Of a DNA stretch of 64,000 nucleotides, positions 55,889 through 63,095 are shown piece by piece. The DNA comes from Pseudomonas oryzicola. GTDB taxonomy: Bacteria > Pseudomonadota > Gammaproteobacteria > Pseudomonadales > Pseudomonadaceae. The notes beneath the pieces were generated by a model. It had not been told where the DNA came from and did not search any database. It worked only from the letters and a program-made list of their open reading frames with translations. The first letter of the stretch is position 1; each line of letters starts with the position of its first letter. The stretch spans positions 3,249,001-3,313,000 of the forward strand of contig NZ_JABWRZ020000001.1 in NCBI RefSeq assembly GCF_014269185.2. Reading direction: 5' to 3'. The position numbers were made by a program, and so were the translations under genes.

Positions 55889-57190
55889 TCAGAACAGCGA
55901 GAAGTTGTAGCTGACGATGACCCGTGTCTCGTCCATGTCACGCGCCCAACGTTCATAGTTGCTGCGGTAAGTGGAATTGCGCAGGCGTACGCTGACGTCC
56001 TTGAACGTGCCAGTTTGCACCTGGTACTTGAATTCGGTGTCGCGTTCCCATTCCTTGCCTTCGGCCATACTGCCCGGCACCTTGATACTGTCGCCGTTGA
56101 TGTAACGGGTGAAGAAGGTCAGGCCGGGTACACCCTGGGCTTTGAAGTCATAGTCATAACGCACTTGCCAGGAGCGTTCCTGGGCGGCGGCGAAATCGTT
56201 GACCTGGGCATAGTTGACCAGGTATGGGTTGCTGCCATCCAGGTACGGCATGGCACTGTCGCCGTACATACGCTGCCAGCCGGCACTGATCTTGTGGCCA
56301 CCCAGGCTGTAGCCGAGCATGCTGCTGAATGCACGGTGGTCGATTTCGCCCGCGCGCGCATTGCCGATATCGTCACTCTTGATGACACGCAGGTCGGCCG
56401 ACAGGCTGCCCACCGCCAGCGGCTGGCTGGCCACCAGGCCGAGGAAATGCTGGCGGTAGATGTCGTCCAGCCTGGCCACCTGGTACTGGGCGCTGAGCCG
56501 CTCGCTGAAGCGGTAATCGACACCGGCCAGGTCGAAATGGTCGGCTTCGATATCACAGGCATAACGCTTGTTCTTGCAGTGCACGCGAATGTCCTGGCGG
56601 TCGGTGGAATCGCGCGCGGTGTACTGGTTCAGGCGTGCCAGGGTGAACTTCAGGTCGCGCAACTCTTCGGAAGTGAGCATGGCGCCATGGAACATGGTCG
56701 GCAGCAGACGGCCGTCGTTGTATTTGAGCAGCGGCACATCCGGCATCATCGAACCGTACTTGAGTACGGTACTGGACAGCTTGGCCTTGGCGGCCAGGCC
56801 CATCTTCGCGTACTGATCGGCAGAGTGCCGCGGGTCGTGGCCAGAAGACGGCAACAGGCCGCTGTTACTGTCCGCCGGGCTGGAATCCAGTTTGAAACCG
56901 AACATGCCCAGTGCATCCACGCCAACCCCTACCGGCCCCTGAGTAAAACCGGACTGCACATTGAAAATGAAGCCCTGCGCCCATTCTTCGCGCTTGGACG
57001 CACCCTGGCTGGAACTGCTGTGGCCGTCACGAAAGTCTCGGTTGAAATAGACATTGCGTGCTTCAACCTTGGCACTGCTGTCTTCAAGAAAACCGGCGGC
57101 CTGGGCATTGGCACCGGCACACAACAGGAACAGGCCGGCAACACGACGCCCGGGGGCGAGGGGGAAAGGGGCAAACATGCGAGGAAACAT
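55889..57190 (-). CDS. OprD-family outer-membrane porin
   Basis: 433 residues with a signal peptide (PGRRVAGLFLLCAGANAQA) and the OprD N-terminus GFLEDSSAKVEARNVYFNRDFR; the C-terminus ends in an aromatic residue (VIVSYNFSLF), the usual sorting signal. The 18-strand barrel takes up amino acids, small acids or aromatic compounds depending on subfamily, which I could not assign. It lies downstream of nothing on its strand and is probably monocistronic. Confidence 0.92.
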   Translation of the reverse strand: MFPRMFAPFPLAPGRRVAGLFLLCAGANAQAAGFLEDSSAKVEARNVYFNRDFRDGHSSSSQGASKREEWAQGFIFNVQSGFTQGPVGVGVDALGMFGFKLDSSPADSNSGLLPSSGHDPRHSADQYAKMGLAAKAKLSSTVLKYGSMMPDVPLLKYNDGRLLPTMFHGAMLTSEELRDLKFTLARLNQYTARDSTDRQDIRVHCKNKRYACDIEADHFDLAGVDYRFSERLSAQYQVARLDDIYRQHFLGLVASQPLAVGSLSADLRVIKSDDIGNARAGEIDHRAFSSMLGYSLGGHKISAGWQRMYGDSAMPYLDGSNPYLVNYAQVNDFAAAQERSWQVRYDYDFKAQGVPGLTFFTRYINGDSIKVPGSMAEGKEWERDTEFKYQVQTGTFKDVSVRLRNSTYRSNYERWARDMDETRVIVSYNFSLF

Positions 57191-57537
57191 CCAGAATCAA
57201 GGCGAGTAAGTAACCTGTGGCACAAGCTGGCCACGGTATTGCGGCGCGACCGAAGAATAGACGGCCATCATCTGAAATCGTCGCTCAACCGCTCTGGAAC
57301 GGGCAATTGGACCATGGTCTAAGCGCCGGGAAGGGCAACGTTGAAGGAAAAGAAAAATAACGCACGTGACGCCGAGAAAGTTCCCCGCTTACTTCAAAAA
57401 AAGTTTGCAGTTTACCCGGTACTCGTGAATGACTACACTCGATATCAGCGAACAACAGAACCCACCCGCGTGGCCGGCGTTTTTATTTCTTCAATGTTCG
57501 TCACGCCCTGCCACCCCGACGTACAGGAGTGATTACA
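57191..57537. promoter_or_regulatory. Divergent control region of oprD and turB
   Basis: 347 bp. A sigma-70-like pair TTTACC (57411-57416), 17-bp spacer, TACACT (57434-57439) points to the MvaT gene. The DNA between 57340 and 57430 is A-rich. AGGAG at 57525-57529 precedes the GTG start. No operator palindrome stands out. Confidence 0.5.
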
Positions 57538-57897
57538 GTGTCCAGACTTGCAGAGTTTCGTGCTGCCGAAAAAGCGCTCCAGGAACAGATGGCGCAACTG
57601 GAAGCGTTGAAAAAGGATGCCGGCCTCAAACGCGAAATCGAATTCGAGCAGAAACTAGTCGGCCTGATGAAAAGCTATGACAAGAGCCTGCGCGATATCA
57701 TTGCCATTCTCGATCCGAAGGCCGTGACCCGGGCGCCCATTGCAGCCCCCAAACAACAGCGTCGCCCCCGCGTAGTGAAGGTTTACACCAACCCGCACAC
57801 CGGCGAACGAATCGAAACCAAAGGCGGTAATCACCGTGGCCTGAAGGCCTGGAAAGAGCAGTACGGAGCCGCCACGGTCGAAAGCTGGGTACGCTGA
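57538..57897 (+). CDS. turB: MvaT-family nucleoid protein (TurB-like)
   Basis: 119 residues from a GTG start, eight bases after AGGAG; an alternative GTG at 57529 lies inside the ribosome site. N-terminal coiled coil SRLAEFRAAEKALQEQMAQLEALKK, linker, and C-terminal DNA-binding domain VVKVYTNPHTGERIETKGGNHRGLKAWKEQYG with the KGGN minor-groove motif intact. It silences AT-rich, horizontally acquired DNA, as H-NS does. Its neighbours match those I recall for P. putida turB. Confidence 0.9.
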   Translation: MSRLAEFRAAEKALQEQMAQLEALKKDAGLKREIEFEQKLVGLMKSYDKSLRDIIAILDPKAVTRAPIAAPKQQRRPRVVKVYTNPHTGERIETKGGNHRGLKAWKEQYGAATVESWVR

Positions 57898-58008
57898 TGA
57901 AACGTCCACGTGCACTTCACACTTTTTTCACAACGGCTGGCTCAGTATCGAGACAGCTAAAGGACTAGCGACCCCATCACGCGCCCGCACATGCGGGCCT
58001 CTAATTCC

Positions 58009-58038
58009 AGCGCCCTGCCTCATGCAGGGCGCTTTCAT
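58009..58038 (+). terminator. Strong Rho-independent terminator after turB
   Basis: AGCGCCCTGC-CTCAT-GCAGGGCGCT is a perfect 10-bp stem followed by TTCATTT. A smaller GCCCGCACATGCGGGC hairpin precedes it at 57983-57998. Confidence 0.85.
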
Positions 58039-58122
58039 TTGCGCAATCGGCGTACTGCCGTATCATGGCCAGCCTGTCTGTTTTGCCGGTCCCCTGCGCC
58101 CGGCCTTGCCTCAGGAGTTCCC

Positions 58123-58650
58123 ATGAGCCTGCACGATCTGCAAACCCTGCCTGGCGTCACCGCACAACCGGACGCTGCCACTGCGCAGTTCGTCTTCAAC
58201 CACACCATGCTGCGGGTCAAGGACATCGAAAAGTCCCTGGACTTCTACACCCGCGTGCTGGGCTTCCGCCTGGTGGACAAACGCGACTTCCCCGAAGCGG
58301 CCTTCAGCCTGTATTTCCTGGCCCTGGTCGACCCGGCGCAGATCCCCGCCGATGACGCCAAACGCCACCAGTGGATGAAGTCGATCCCCGGCGTGCTGGA
58401 GCTGACCCACAACCACGGTACCGAGAACGATGCCGAGTTTGCCTACCACAACGGCAACACCGACCCGCGTGGTTTTGGCCATATCTGCGTTTCGGTACCG
58501 GATGTGCGCGCCGCCTGCGCTCGCTTCGAGGCACTGGGCGTAGCGTTCCAGAAACGCCTGCAGGATGGGCGCATGAACCACCTGGCCTTCATCAAGGACC
58601 CGGACGGTTACTGGGTCGAAGTCATCCAGCCGAGCGAACTCAAGGGCTGA
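58123..58650 (+). CDS. gloA: Lactoylglutathione lyase (glyoxalase I)
   Basis: 175 residues from the ATG at 58123. The metal ligands of glyoxalase I are visible as His in FNHTMLRVKD, Glu in LELTHNHGTE, His in GFGHICVSVPD and Glu in YWVEVIQ. It isomerises the methylglyoxal-glutathione hemithioacetal to S-lactoylglutathione in the cytoplasm. Confidence 0.96.
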   Translation: MSLHDLQTLPGVTAQPDAATAQFVFNHTMLRVKDIEKSLDFYTRVLGFRLVDKRDFPEAAFSLYFLALVDPAQIPADDAKRHQWMKSIPGVLELTHNHGTENDAEFAYHNGNTDPRGFGHICVSVPDVRAACARFEALGVAFQKRLQDGRMNHLAFIKDPDGYWVEVIQPSELKG

Positions 58651-58747
58651 GCGTTCCTCGCGGTGCGCTCGTCGGGCCGGGAACTCCCGGCCCCTTGCTG
58701 TGGTATATGGAGGTAACTGCTTCACATGCCACAGCGAGGTAAGGACG

Positions 58748-58990
58748 ATGCAATCTCTTCACTGTGAATACCGCCAGCACACCATCACCGCCAGCGTGAT
58801 GCCCCACCCCGATTCTCCCCTGCCCTATGCCGCCGGGTGCCTGATTACCGACCCCGACGGGCATACCAGCAAGCGCATGTCCATGCCGATGAAGTTCTTC
58901 TCCGACCTTGAGAACGCGCAGCATGTGTCGCTGGCCCATGGCCGGGCACTGGTGGACCAGCAACTGGATGAAGGGCACAAGGTGTTCTGA
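58748..58990 (+). CDS. Small conserved hypothetical protein
   Basis: 80 residues from the ATG at 58748, with GAGGTAAGGACG just upstream. Not recognised. A soluble mixed chain (ASVMPHPDSPLPYAAGCLI, then KRMSMPMKFFSDLENAQHVSLAHGRALVDQQLDEG) with no signal or metal motif. Normal codon use and the ribosome site support it. Confidence 0.65.
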   Translation: MQSLHCEYRQHTITASVMPHPDSPLPYAAGCLITDPDGHTSKRMSMPMKFFSDLENAQHVSLAHGRALVDQQLDEGHKVF

Positions 58991-58999
58991 TCCCGATCT

Positions 59000-59047
59000 G
59001 CCTGTCTTGCCCTTTCGCGGGCGAAACCGCAAAAGGGCAAGACAGGC
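59000..59047. terminator. REP-type bidirectional terminator
   Basis: Arms at 59000-59020 and 59027-59047 are reverse complements apart from one base, with loop GCGAAA, between two convergent genes. Confidence 0.75.
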
Positions 59048-59051
59048 GTAA

Positions 59052-59873
59052 TCAGATATCCCGGGCGTAAGCCACCGCCGCCTCCACCTGCGCCGACGTC
59101 GGTCGCACCCCGGTGTACAGCACGAACTGCTCCAGCGCCTGCAGCGCGATCACCTCCAGCCCGGTGATCACCGGTTTACCCAACGCCTGCGCCCGCCGGA
59201 TCAATGGTGTACGCGCCGGCATCGCAACCACGTCGAACACCCGCTCCGCCGCAGCGATGGCGTTTTCGGAAAACGCCAGCTGCTCGGCTTCCGCACCGCC
59301 CGCCATGCCGATTGGCGTCACGTTGACCAGCATCGGCGGGCACAGGTCCTCCAGCTCAGCCACCCAGCGATAGCCACAGACATCCGCCAACTGCCGCCCG
59401 GCCTGCTCGTTGCGCGCAACGATGATGCCCTCGGCGAACCCGGCATCACGCAGCGCACTGGCGACGGCTTTGGCCATGCCACCGCTACCACGCAGGGCAA
59501 ACGCCGTGCGCGGGTCGACCTGGTGCTGCGCCAGCAACTGGCGTACCGCCAGGTAGTCGGTGTTGTAGGCCTTCAGATGGCCATTGGTATTGACTAGGGT
59601 ATTGACCGACTCGATGGCTGCCGCGGAGGGGTCGACCTCGTCGGCCAACGCCATGCAGGCCTCCTTGTACGGCATCGATACGCCGCAGCCGCGGATACCC
59701 AGGGCGCGGATACCCGCCACCGCTGCCGGCAGATCATCAGTGCGCATGGCCTTGTAGTAGAAGTCCAGGCCCAACTGCTGGTACAGGTGGTTATGGAACC
59801 GGACCCCGAAGGTACCGGGGCGACCGGCCAGGGAGATGCACAACACGGTATCTCTGCTGGGGTTTGTCGACAT
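59052..59873 (-). CDS. Shikimate dehydrogenase-like protein (SDH-L type)
   Basis: 273 residues from the ATG at 59873, preceded by AAGGAG. It aligns from memory with Haemophilus HI0607: LCISLAGRPGTFGVRFHNHLYQQLGL, the ALGIRGCGVSMPYKE block with the catalytic Lys, ESVNTLVNTNGHLKAYNTDY and the NAD(P) loop RGSGGMAKAVASALRDAG. Members of this SDH-L class have low shikimate activity, so the in vivo substrate is uncertain. A biosynthetic AroE would be a different gene. Confidence 0.85.
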   Translation of the reverse strand: MSTNPSRDTVLCISLAGRPGTFGVRFHNHLYQQLGLDFYYKAMRTDDLPAAVAGIRALGIRGCGVSMPYKEACMALADEVDPSAAAIESVNTLVNTNGHLKAYNTDYLAVRQLLAQHQVDPRTAFALRGSGGMAKAVASALRDAGFAEGIIVARNEQAGRQLADVCGYRWVAELEDLCPPMLVNVTPIGMAGGAEAEQLAFSENAIAAAERVFDVVAMPARTPLIRRAQALGKPVITGLEVIALQALEQFVLYTGVRPTSAQVEAAVAYARDI

Positions 59874-60033
59874 AACCTGCTCCTTTGTCATAACTGAAAC
59901 GTTTGTGCAGCGTAGCAGAGGCAACCATTGGTCGTCCCTTACACAACCTTTACCGTCTCCCTGTGCTCGGCAGACAAAGAGTGAGGTCATAGTAATAGGA
60001 CCCCACAGTTGGGGTGTCCTTGCGAGGTTGCTT

Positions 60034-60366
60034 ATGAACCGCCTCATTCCTGGAATTGCCCTGCTGGCCGGTGCCCTGGCCATCAGCGGGCCCGCTGCCG
60101 CCCACGGTGGCCATGGCGGCGGTGGTTGGTATGGCCCAGGCCCGCTGCTAGGTGCCGCCGTGGTTGGAGCGGTGGTCGGGGCTACGGTGTATGGCGGGCG
60201 CGAGCGTACCGTGTATGTCGAGCGTCAGCCGGTGTACTACGCGCCACCTCCGGTGTACGTGCAGCCGCCACCGCCGGTGTATTACCAACCGTACTATGCG
60301 CCACCCCCGGGCTACCGCAGATACTACGGCCCGCCGCCGGTGTATTACGGCCCGCCTCGCTGGTGA
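60034..60366 (+). CDS. Exported Gly/His and Tyr/Pro-rich protein
   Basis: 110 residues from the ATG at 60034. A signal peptide (MNRLIPGIALLAGALAISG) ends at AAAHG, followed by HGGHGGGGWYGPGP, a glycine-rich hydrophobic stretch (LLGAAVVGAVVGATVYGG) that could be a membrane or glycine-zipper segment, and repeated PPPVYY/PPP-Y units to the C-terminus. Such proteins occur in the cell envelope of pseudomonads; function unknown. The upstream CCCCACAGTTGGGG hairpin is close to the start. Confidence 0.75.
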   Translation: MNRLIPGIALLAGALAISGPAAAHGGHGGGGWYGPGPLLGAAVVGAVVGATVYGGRERTVYVERQPVYYAPPPVYVQPPPPVYYQPYYAPPPGYRRYYGPPPVYYGPPRW

Positions 60367-60459
60367 GAGTTGATAGAACTAATGACCACTATCGAGGAAG
60401 TTGATTTCAAACCGCCTCGGCTGCTGCGTATGGTGGAGCCATGTTTACAGGAGGTCCCC

Positions 60460-60642
60460 ATGGCCACTATCCAGATCATGTCCGTTGTCGGCAGTGCCGT
60501 CCCCGCTTCGCTGCGTGAGCAAGGCCTGCTGGCCTGCTGGTACCTGGTACGCAACGGCGAAGCCGTTAGCGGCCCGATGCCGAGCCGGGCCTCGGCCCAG
60601 GCGCTGATCGAACAGCTGCAACCAGGCACCCTGGTCGCCTGA
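60460..60642 (+). CDS. Small conserved hypothetical protein (60 aa)
   Basis: 60 residues from the ATG at 60460 with AGGAGG (60449-60454) at ideal spacing; a longer frame from 60370 has no ribosome site. Sequence MATIQIMSVVGSAVPASLRE and QGLLACWYLVRNGEAVSGPM is not recognised. A terminator follows 38 bp after the stop, which supports a genuine short transcript. Confidence 0.7.
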   Translation: MATIQIMSVVGSAVPASLREQGLLACWYLVRNGEAVSGPMPSRASAQALIEQLQPGTLVA

Positions 60643-60680
60643 CCCGTATTTGTTGTGCGTTGCTCCCTACGCCCTTCTGG

Positions 60681-60708
60681 CCCGCCTTATTGGCGGGTCT
60701 TTTTTTTC
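60681..60708 (+). terminator. Rho-independent terminator
   Basis: CCCGCC-TTATT-GGCGGG followed by a long T-run, insulating the repressor region from the upstream gene. Confidence 0.85.
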
Positions 60709-60797
60709 ATTGGCGCAGGCCGGCTGGTTTGTGTTGTCGGCGTAGTCGATTCAGCCTGGCGCCAGCTACGGCAGAAAAAATTTACCTTCACGCCTAT

Positions 60798-60812
60798 TTA
60801 GCAATGAGCTAA
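60798..60812. promoter_or_regulatory. TTAGC-N5-GCTAA operator at repressor gene
   Basis: TTAGCAATGAGCTAA lies 21-35 bp before the ATG of the S24 repressor. The same arms recur at 62156-62170 in the lyase promoter, so it is likely an autoregulatory site. Confidence 0.75.
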
Positions 60813-60832
60813 ACACTGGCATGCTTCGCCTC

Positions 60833-61651
60833 ATGGACATCTACGAAATCCGCAAGCACAACCTGGTCAAGCTGATCGGCAACCAGCGAAAAGGCTCCTG
60901 TGCAGAACGCTGGGGCATGGCTCCTGCACACCTCAGTCAGATCCTCTCGAACAAGACAGCGAAGAACCTGGGTGATGACGTGGCCCGTAGAATCGAGGGT
61001 ATCGAAGGCTTGCCCCGGGGGTGGTTCGACACCATGGCGGTGGATGAGCAGGTACAGGCTGACGTTGGCGACAGCAGGCTGTGCGCAACTGACCTGGTCA
61101 AGCAGATGCTGGCCAGAAGCGGCAAAGGCATTCCCGAAGAAACCCGGCAACGGCTGCTGGCTGCTGCCGAGGAGCCGCTGAAGGCCACGCTGGTCAAGGC
61201 CGACCTGGCTCAGCCCGGCCTGGTGGGTGACGAGGTATGGATTGCCCACTATGACGTGCGGGCGGCCATGGGCGGCGGGCAGATCCCCCACGACTACCCC
61301 GAGATGTTCAAGGACGTCCGCGTCAGCCCAAGCCACCTGCGCGAGCTGGGCGTGGAATTCAGCGACCATCACCACCTGAAGATGGTGACCGGCTGGGGCC
61401 AGTCGATGGAGCCGACCATCAGGCACCGTGACCCGCTGATCGTGGACGTCAGCATCCGGGAGTTCGTCGGCGATGGCATCTACCTGTTCTGCTGGGGTGA
61501 TCACCTCTATATCAAGCGGCTGCAGATTGCCGATGAAGAGCATTTCGAAATGATTTCCGACAACTCGCGACACAAGGACCGCATGGTCCGGCGAGAAGAA
61601 ACCTATATCCAGGCCAGGGTGCTGCTGGTGTGGAATGCGCACCTGGTATGA
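60833..61651 (+). CDS. Phage-type S24/LexA-like repressor
   Basis: 272 residues from the ATG at 60833 (a second in-frame ATG lies 12 bp upstream). The N-terminal helix-turn-helix (HNLVKLIGNQRKGSCAERWGMAPAHLSQILS) is of the Cro/CI type; the C-terminal peptidase S24 domain carries the catalytic Ser191 in GQSMEPT and Lys228 in YIKRL, with a hydrophobic core (DPLIVDVSI, ISDNSRHKD). It resembles PrtR and C2-like repressors, which autocleave on DNA damage. No prophage structural genes surround it. Matching operators at its own promoter and that of the PL7 gene suggest it controls both. Confidence 0.88.
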   Translation: MDIYEIRKHNLVKLIGNQRKGSCAERWGMAPAHLSQILSNKTAKNLGDDVARRIEGIEGLPRGWFDTMAVDEQVQADVGDSRLCATDLVKQMLARSGKGIPEETRQRLLAAAEEPLKATLVKADLAQPGLVGDEVWIAHYDVRAAMGGGQIPHDYPEMFKDVRVSPSHLRELGVEFSDHHHLKMVTGWGQSMEPTIRHRDPLIVDVSIREFVGDGIYLFCWGDHLYIKRLQIADEEHFEMISDNSRHKDRMVRREETYIQARVLLVWNAHLV

Positions 61652-61655
61652 CGCC

Positions 61656-61682
61656 AAGCCCGCCCTCCCGGCGGGCTTTTTT
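61656..61682. terminator. Terminator between repressor and DUF1654 gene
   Basis: AAGCCCGCC-CTCCC-GGCGGGCTT followed by TTTTT. It serves two convergent genes. Confidence 0.85.
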
Positions 61683-61689
61683 CTGCAAC

Positions 61690-62001
61690 TCAGAACGGTG
61701 CAGCCTTCCCGACCTGCTGCTCGACGGCAAGATCGTCGCGCGTACCCAGGCCGCTGCGCGACCAACGCAGCGTGACAGTGTCGTCATCGTTGAAGGCAAG
61801 GTCCAACTCAGGCGTTTCAGCCAGCAGGCCCATCACTTCTTCCCACTCAGCCTCACCGTCCGTATCCAGGCGATGGACCACAACCCAACGCTGGGTCTGT
61901 GCCAGCGGGTGGTTGATCATCGCTGACACCCGAAGGCTAAGCCGCTCTAACCCGGTCATTTGCTGGCGCTGCTGCAGCGTCGGCTTCATGTGCTTGGACA
62001 T
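61690..62001 (-). CDS. DUF1654 protein, SOS-controlled
   Basis: 103 residues. LERLSLRVSAMINHPLAQTQRWVVVHRLD and the WEEVMGLLAETPELDLAFNDDDTVTLRWSR block fit DUF1654, a small pseudomonad family often induced by DNA damage. GGGAGTGAG precedes the ATG. A perfect LexA box lies 17-32 bp upstream. Function unknown. It points towards the repressor gene and is divergent from the lyase gene. Confidence 0.75.
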   Translation of the reverse strand: MSKHMKPTLQQRQQMTGLERLSLRVSAMINHPLAQTQRWVVVHRLDTDGEAEWEEVMGLLAETPELDLAFNDDDTVTLRWSRSGLGTRDDLAVEQQVGKAAPF

Positions 62002-62017
62002 AGGCTCACTCCCACAC

Positions 62018-62033
62018 CTGTATTTTTGTACAG
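62018..62033. promoter_or_regulatory. LexA (SOS) box
   Basis: CTGTATTTTTGTACAG fits the LexA consensus CTG-N10-CAG with the A/T-rich core and the typical TAC/GTA flanks. It lies just upstream of the DUF1654 start on the minus strand. Confidence 0.85.
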
Positions 62034-62130
62034 TATTCGGATAAAGGATAGCCCACTGCCGAAACCAAGGTAAAGCCCGTTTCCGGGAAAAGTCTGACCG
62101 GGAAAAAATTTGTCGATGAGCGAAGTTAAT

Positions 62131-62173
62131 TTAGCTATTGGCTATTGACACGAATTTAGCGGACAGCTAACTT
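62131..62173 (+). promoter_or_regulatory. Sigma-70 promoter with two repressor operators
   Basis: TTGACA (62145-62150), 17-bp spacer, TAACTT (62168-62173) is a near-ideal promoter for the PL7 gene. Operator TTAGCGGACAGCTAA (62156-62170) covers the spacer and -10; a weaker copy TTAGCTATTGGCTAT (62131-62145) overlaps the -35. Their centres are 25 bp apart. This architecture implies tight repression by the S24 protein. Confidence 0.75.
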
Positions 62174-62249
62174 TTTTATCGACAGCGCCGTCATCGTCGC
62201 TGCCAGCCCAAAGGGCACAATCCGTTATCGATTATCAAGGAGTACCTCC

Positions 62250-62924
62250 ATGAGCGTAGACATCAGCAATCTCATCCTTTCCGTTCCGGTGGCCGAATCC
62301 TCGACCAGTCTGGTCGCCGACGAACTCACCGGCAGCGAAGCCATCGTCCAGTATCCAGAATATGTGTCAGTGCTCGACGACGGTTCGGTGCAGCTGTCTG
62401 CCCCAACCAAAGGCGCGTCGAGCAAAAGCACCCACCGGACACGCTGCGAGTGGTCGGAGCCGACCTACTGGACGCTGGCCGGTGCCCCGAATCACTGGAA
62501 TCGGCAAGTGATGACCCTGACCAAGGTCAACTGGGCGCAGAAGGTGGTCGTGGCGCAGATGCACGTGTACGGCGACGACAGCCCGCCGGTGAAGGTGTTC
62601 TGGAGAAAAGGCGATATCACCCTGGGGTTCCGGCAGACCTACAACCAGACCGATCCGGTGAACTCGACGGTGCTCAGGGGTGTACCGCTGGGGGCGAAGT
62701 TTTCCGTGAGCATCCACGCCACCGCCCAGGGCACCGTCAACGTGACCGCCAGTTGCAACGGGGTGACCGGCAGCTCCGGCGACCTGCCGTTCGACAGCAG
62801 CTGGGCAGCGCACCAGTTCGAATTCCATGGTGGGGTGTACAACCAGGTCGATTACACCGATACGACCCCACCCGATGATGGCTCGATCTGCATCATCAGC
62901 GATCTGTCACTGGTCCATGCCTGA
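62250..62924 (+). CDS. PL7 alginate-lyase-like protein without signal peptide
   Basis: 224 residues of the jelly-roll PL7 type. The three family motifs are present in variant form: THRTRCEW (for R-x-E), VVAQMHVYGDDSPPVKVFW (for Q-I-H), and FHGGVYNQVDYT (for YFKAGVYNQ, with the catalytic Tyr). The enzyme would cut alginate or a related uronic-acid polymer by beta-elimination. No signal peptide is seen (MSVDISNLILSVPVAESS), so export is unexplained. AAGGAG precedes the ATG. Its promoter carries operators matching those of the phage-type repressor. Confidence 0.8.
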   Translation: MSVDISNLILSVPVAESSTSLVADELTGSEAIVQYPEYVSVLDDGSVQLSAPTKGASSKSTHRTRCEWSEPTYWTLAGAPNHWNRQVMTLTKVNWAQKVVVAQMHVYGDDSPPVKVFWRKGDITLGFRQTYNQTDPVNSTVLRGVPLGAKFSVSIHATAQGTVNVTASCNGVTGSSGDLPFDSSWAAHQFEFHGGVYNQVDYTDTTPPDDGSICIISDLSLVHA

Positions 62925-62942
62925 ACTTGCCTAGCCGAAAAG

Positions 62943-62985
62943 ACGTCCCGATGCCCTGTGCTCCGGCGCAGACAGCACGGGACGT
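62943..62985. other. Stem-loop after PL7 gene
   Basis: ACGTCCCG and CGGGACGT are perfect 8-bp arms around a 27-base loop, 19 bp after the stop. There is no T-run, so an mRNA-stabilising or attenuating structure is as likely as a terminator. Confidence 0.45.
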
Positions 62986-63020
62986 TCTGCGACGAGGTCG
63001 CCGTTGTCTGGCCAGCGCAT

Positions 63021-63049
63021 TTGACCGCAAGGGGCCGGCTAACTACGCT
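63021..63049 (+). promoter_or_regulatory. Candidate sigma-70 promoter
   Basis: TTGACC (63021-63026), 17-bp spacer, TACGCT (63044-63049), 47 bp before the ATG of the last gene. No TTAGC-type operator is seen here. Confidence 0.55.
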
Positions 63050-63095
63050 GCGGCTACAAGCGTGAACCATTTTTGTGCGACAAGGAGTGTCGGCA

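Noticed and set aside
60370..60459. Longer N-terminus for the 60-aa protein
   Set aside because: The AGGAGG directly before the ATG at 60460 makes the short form far more likely.
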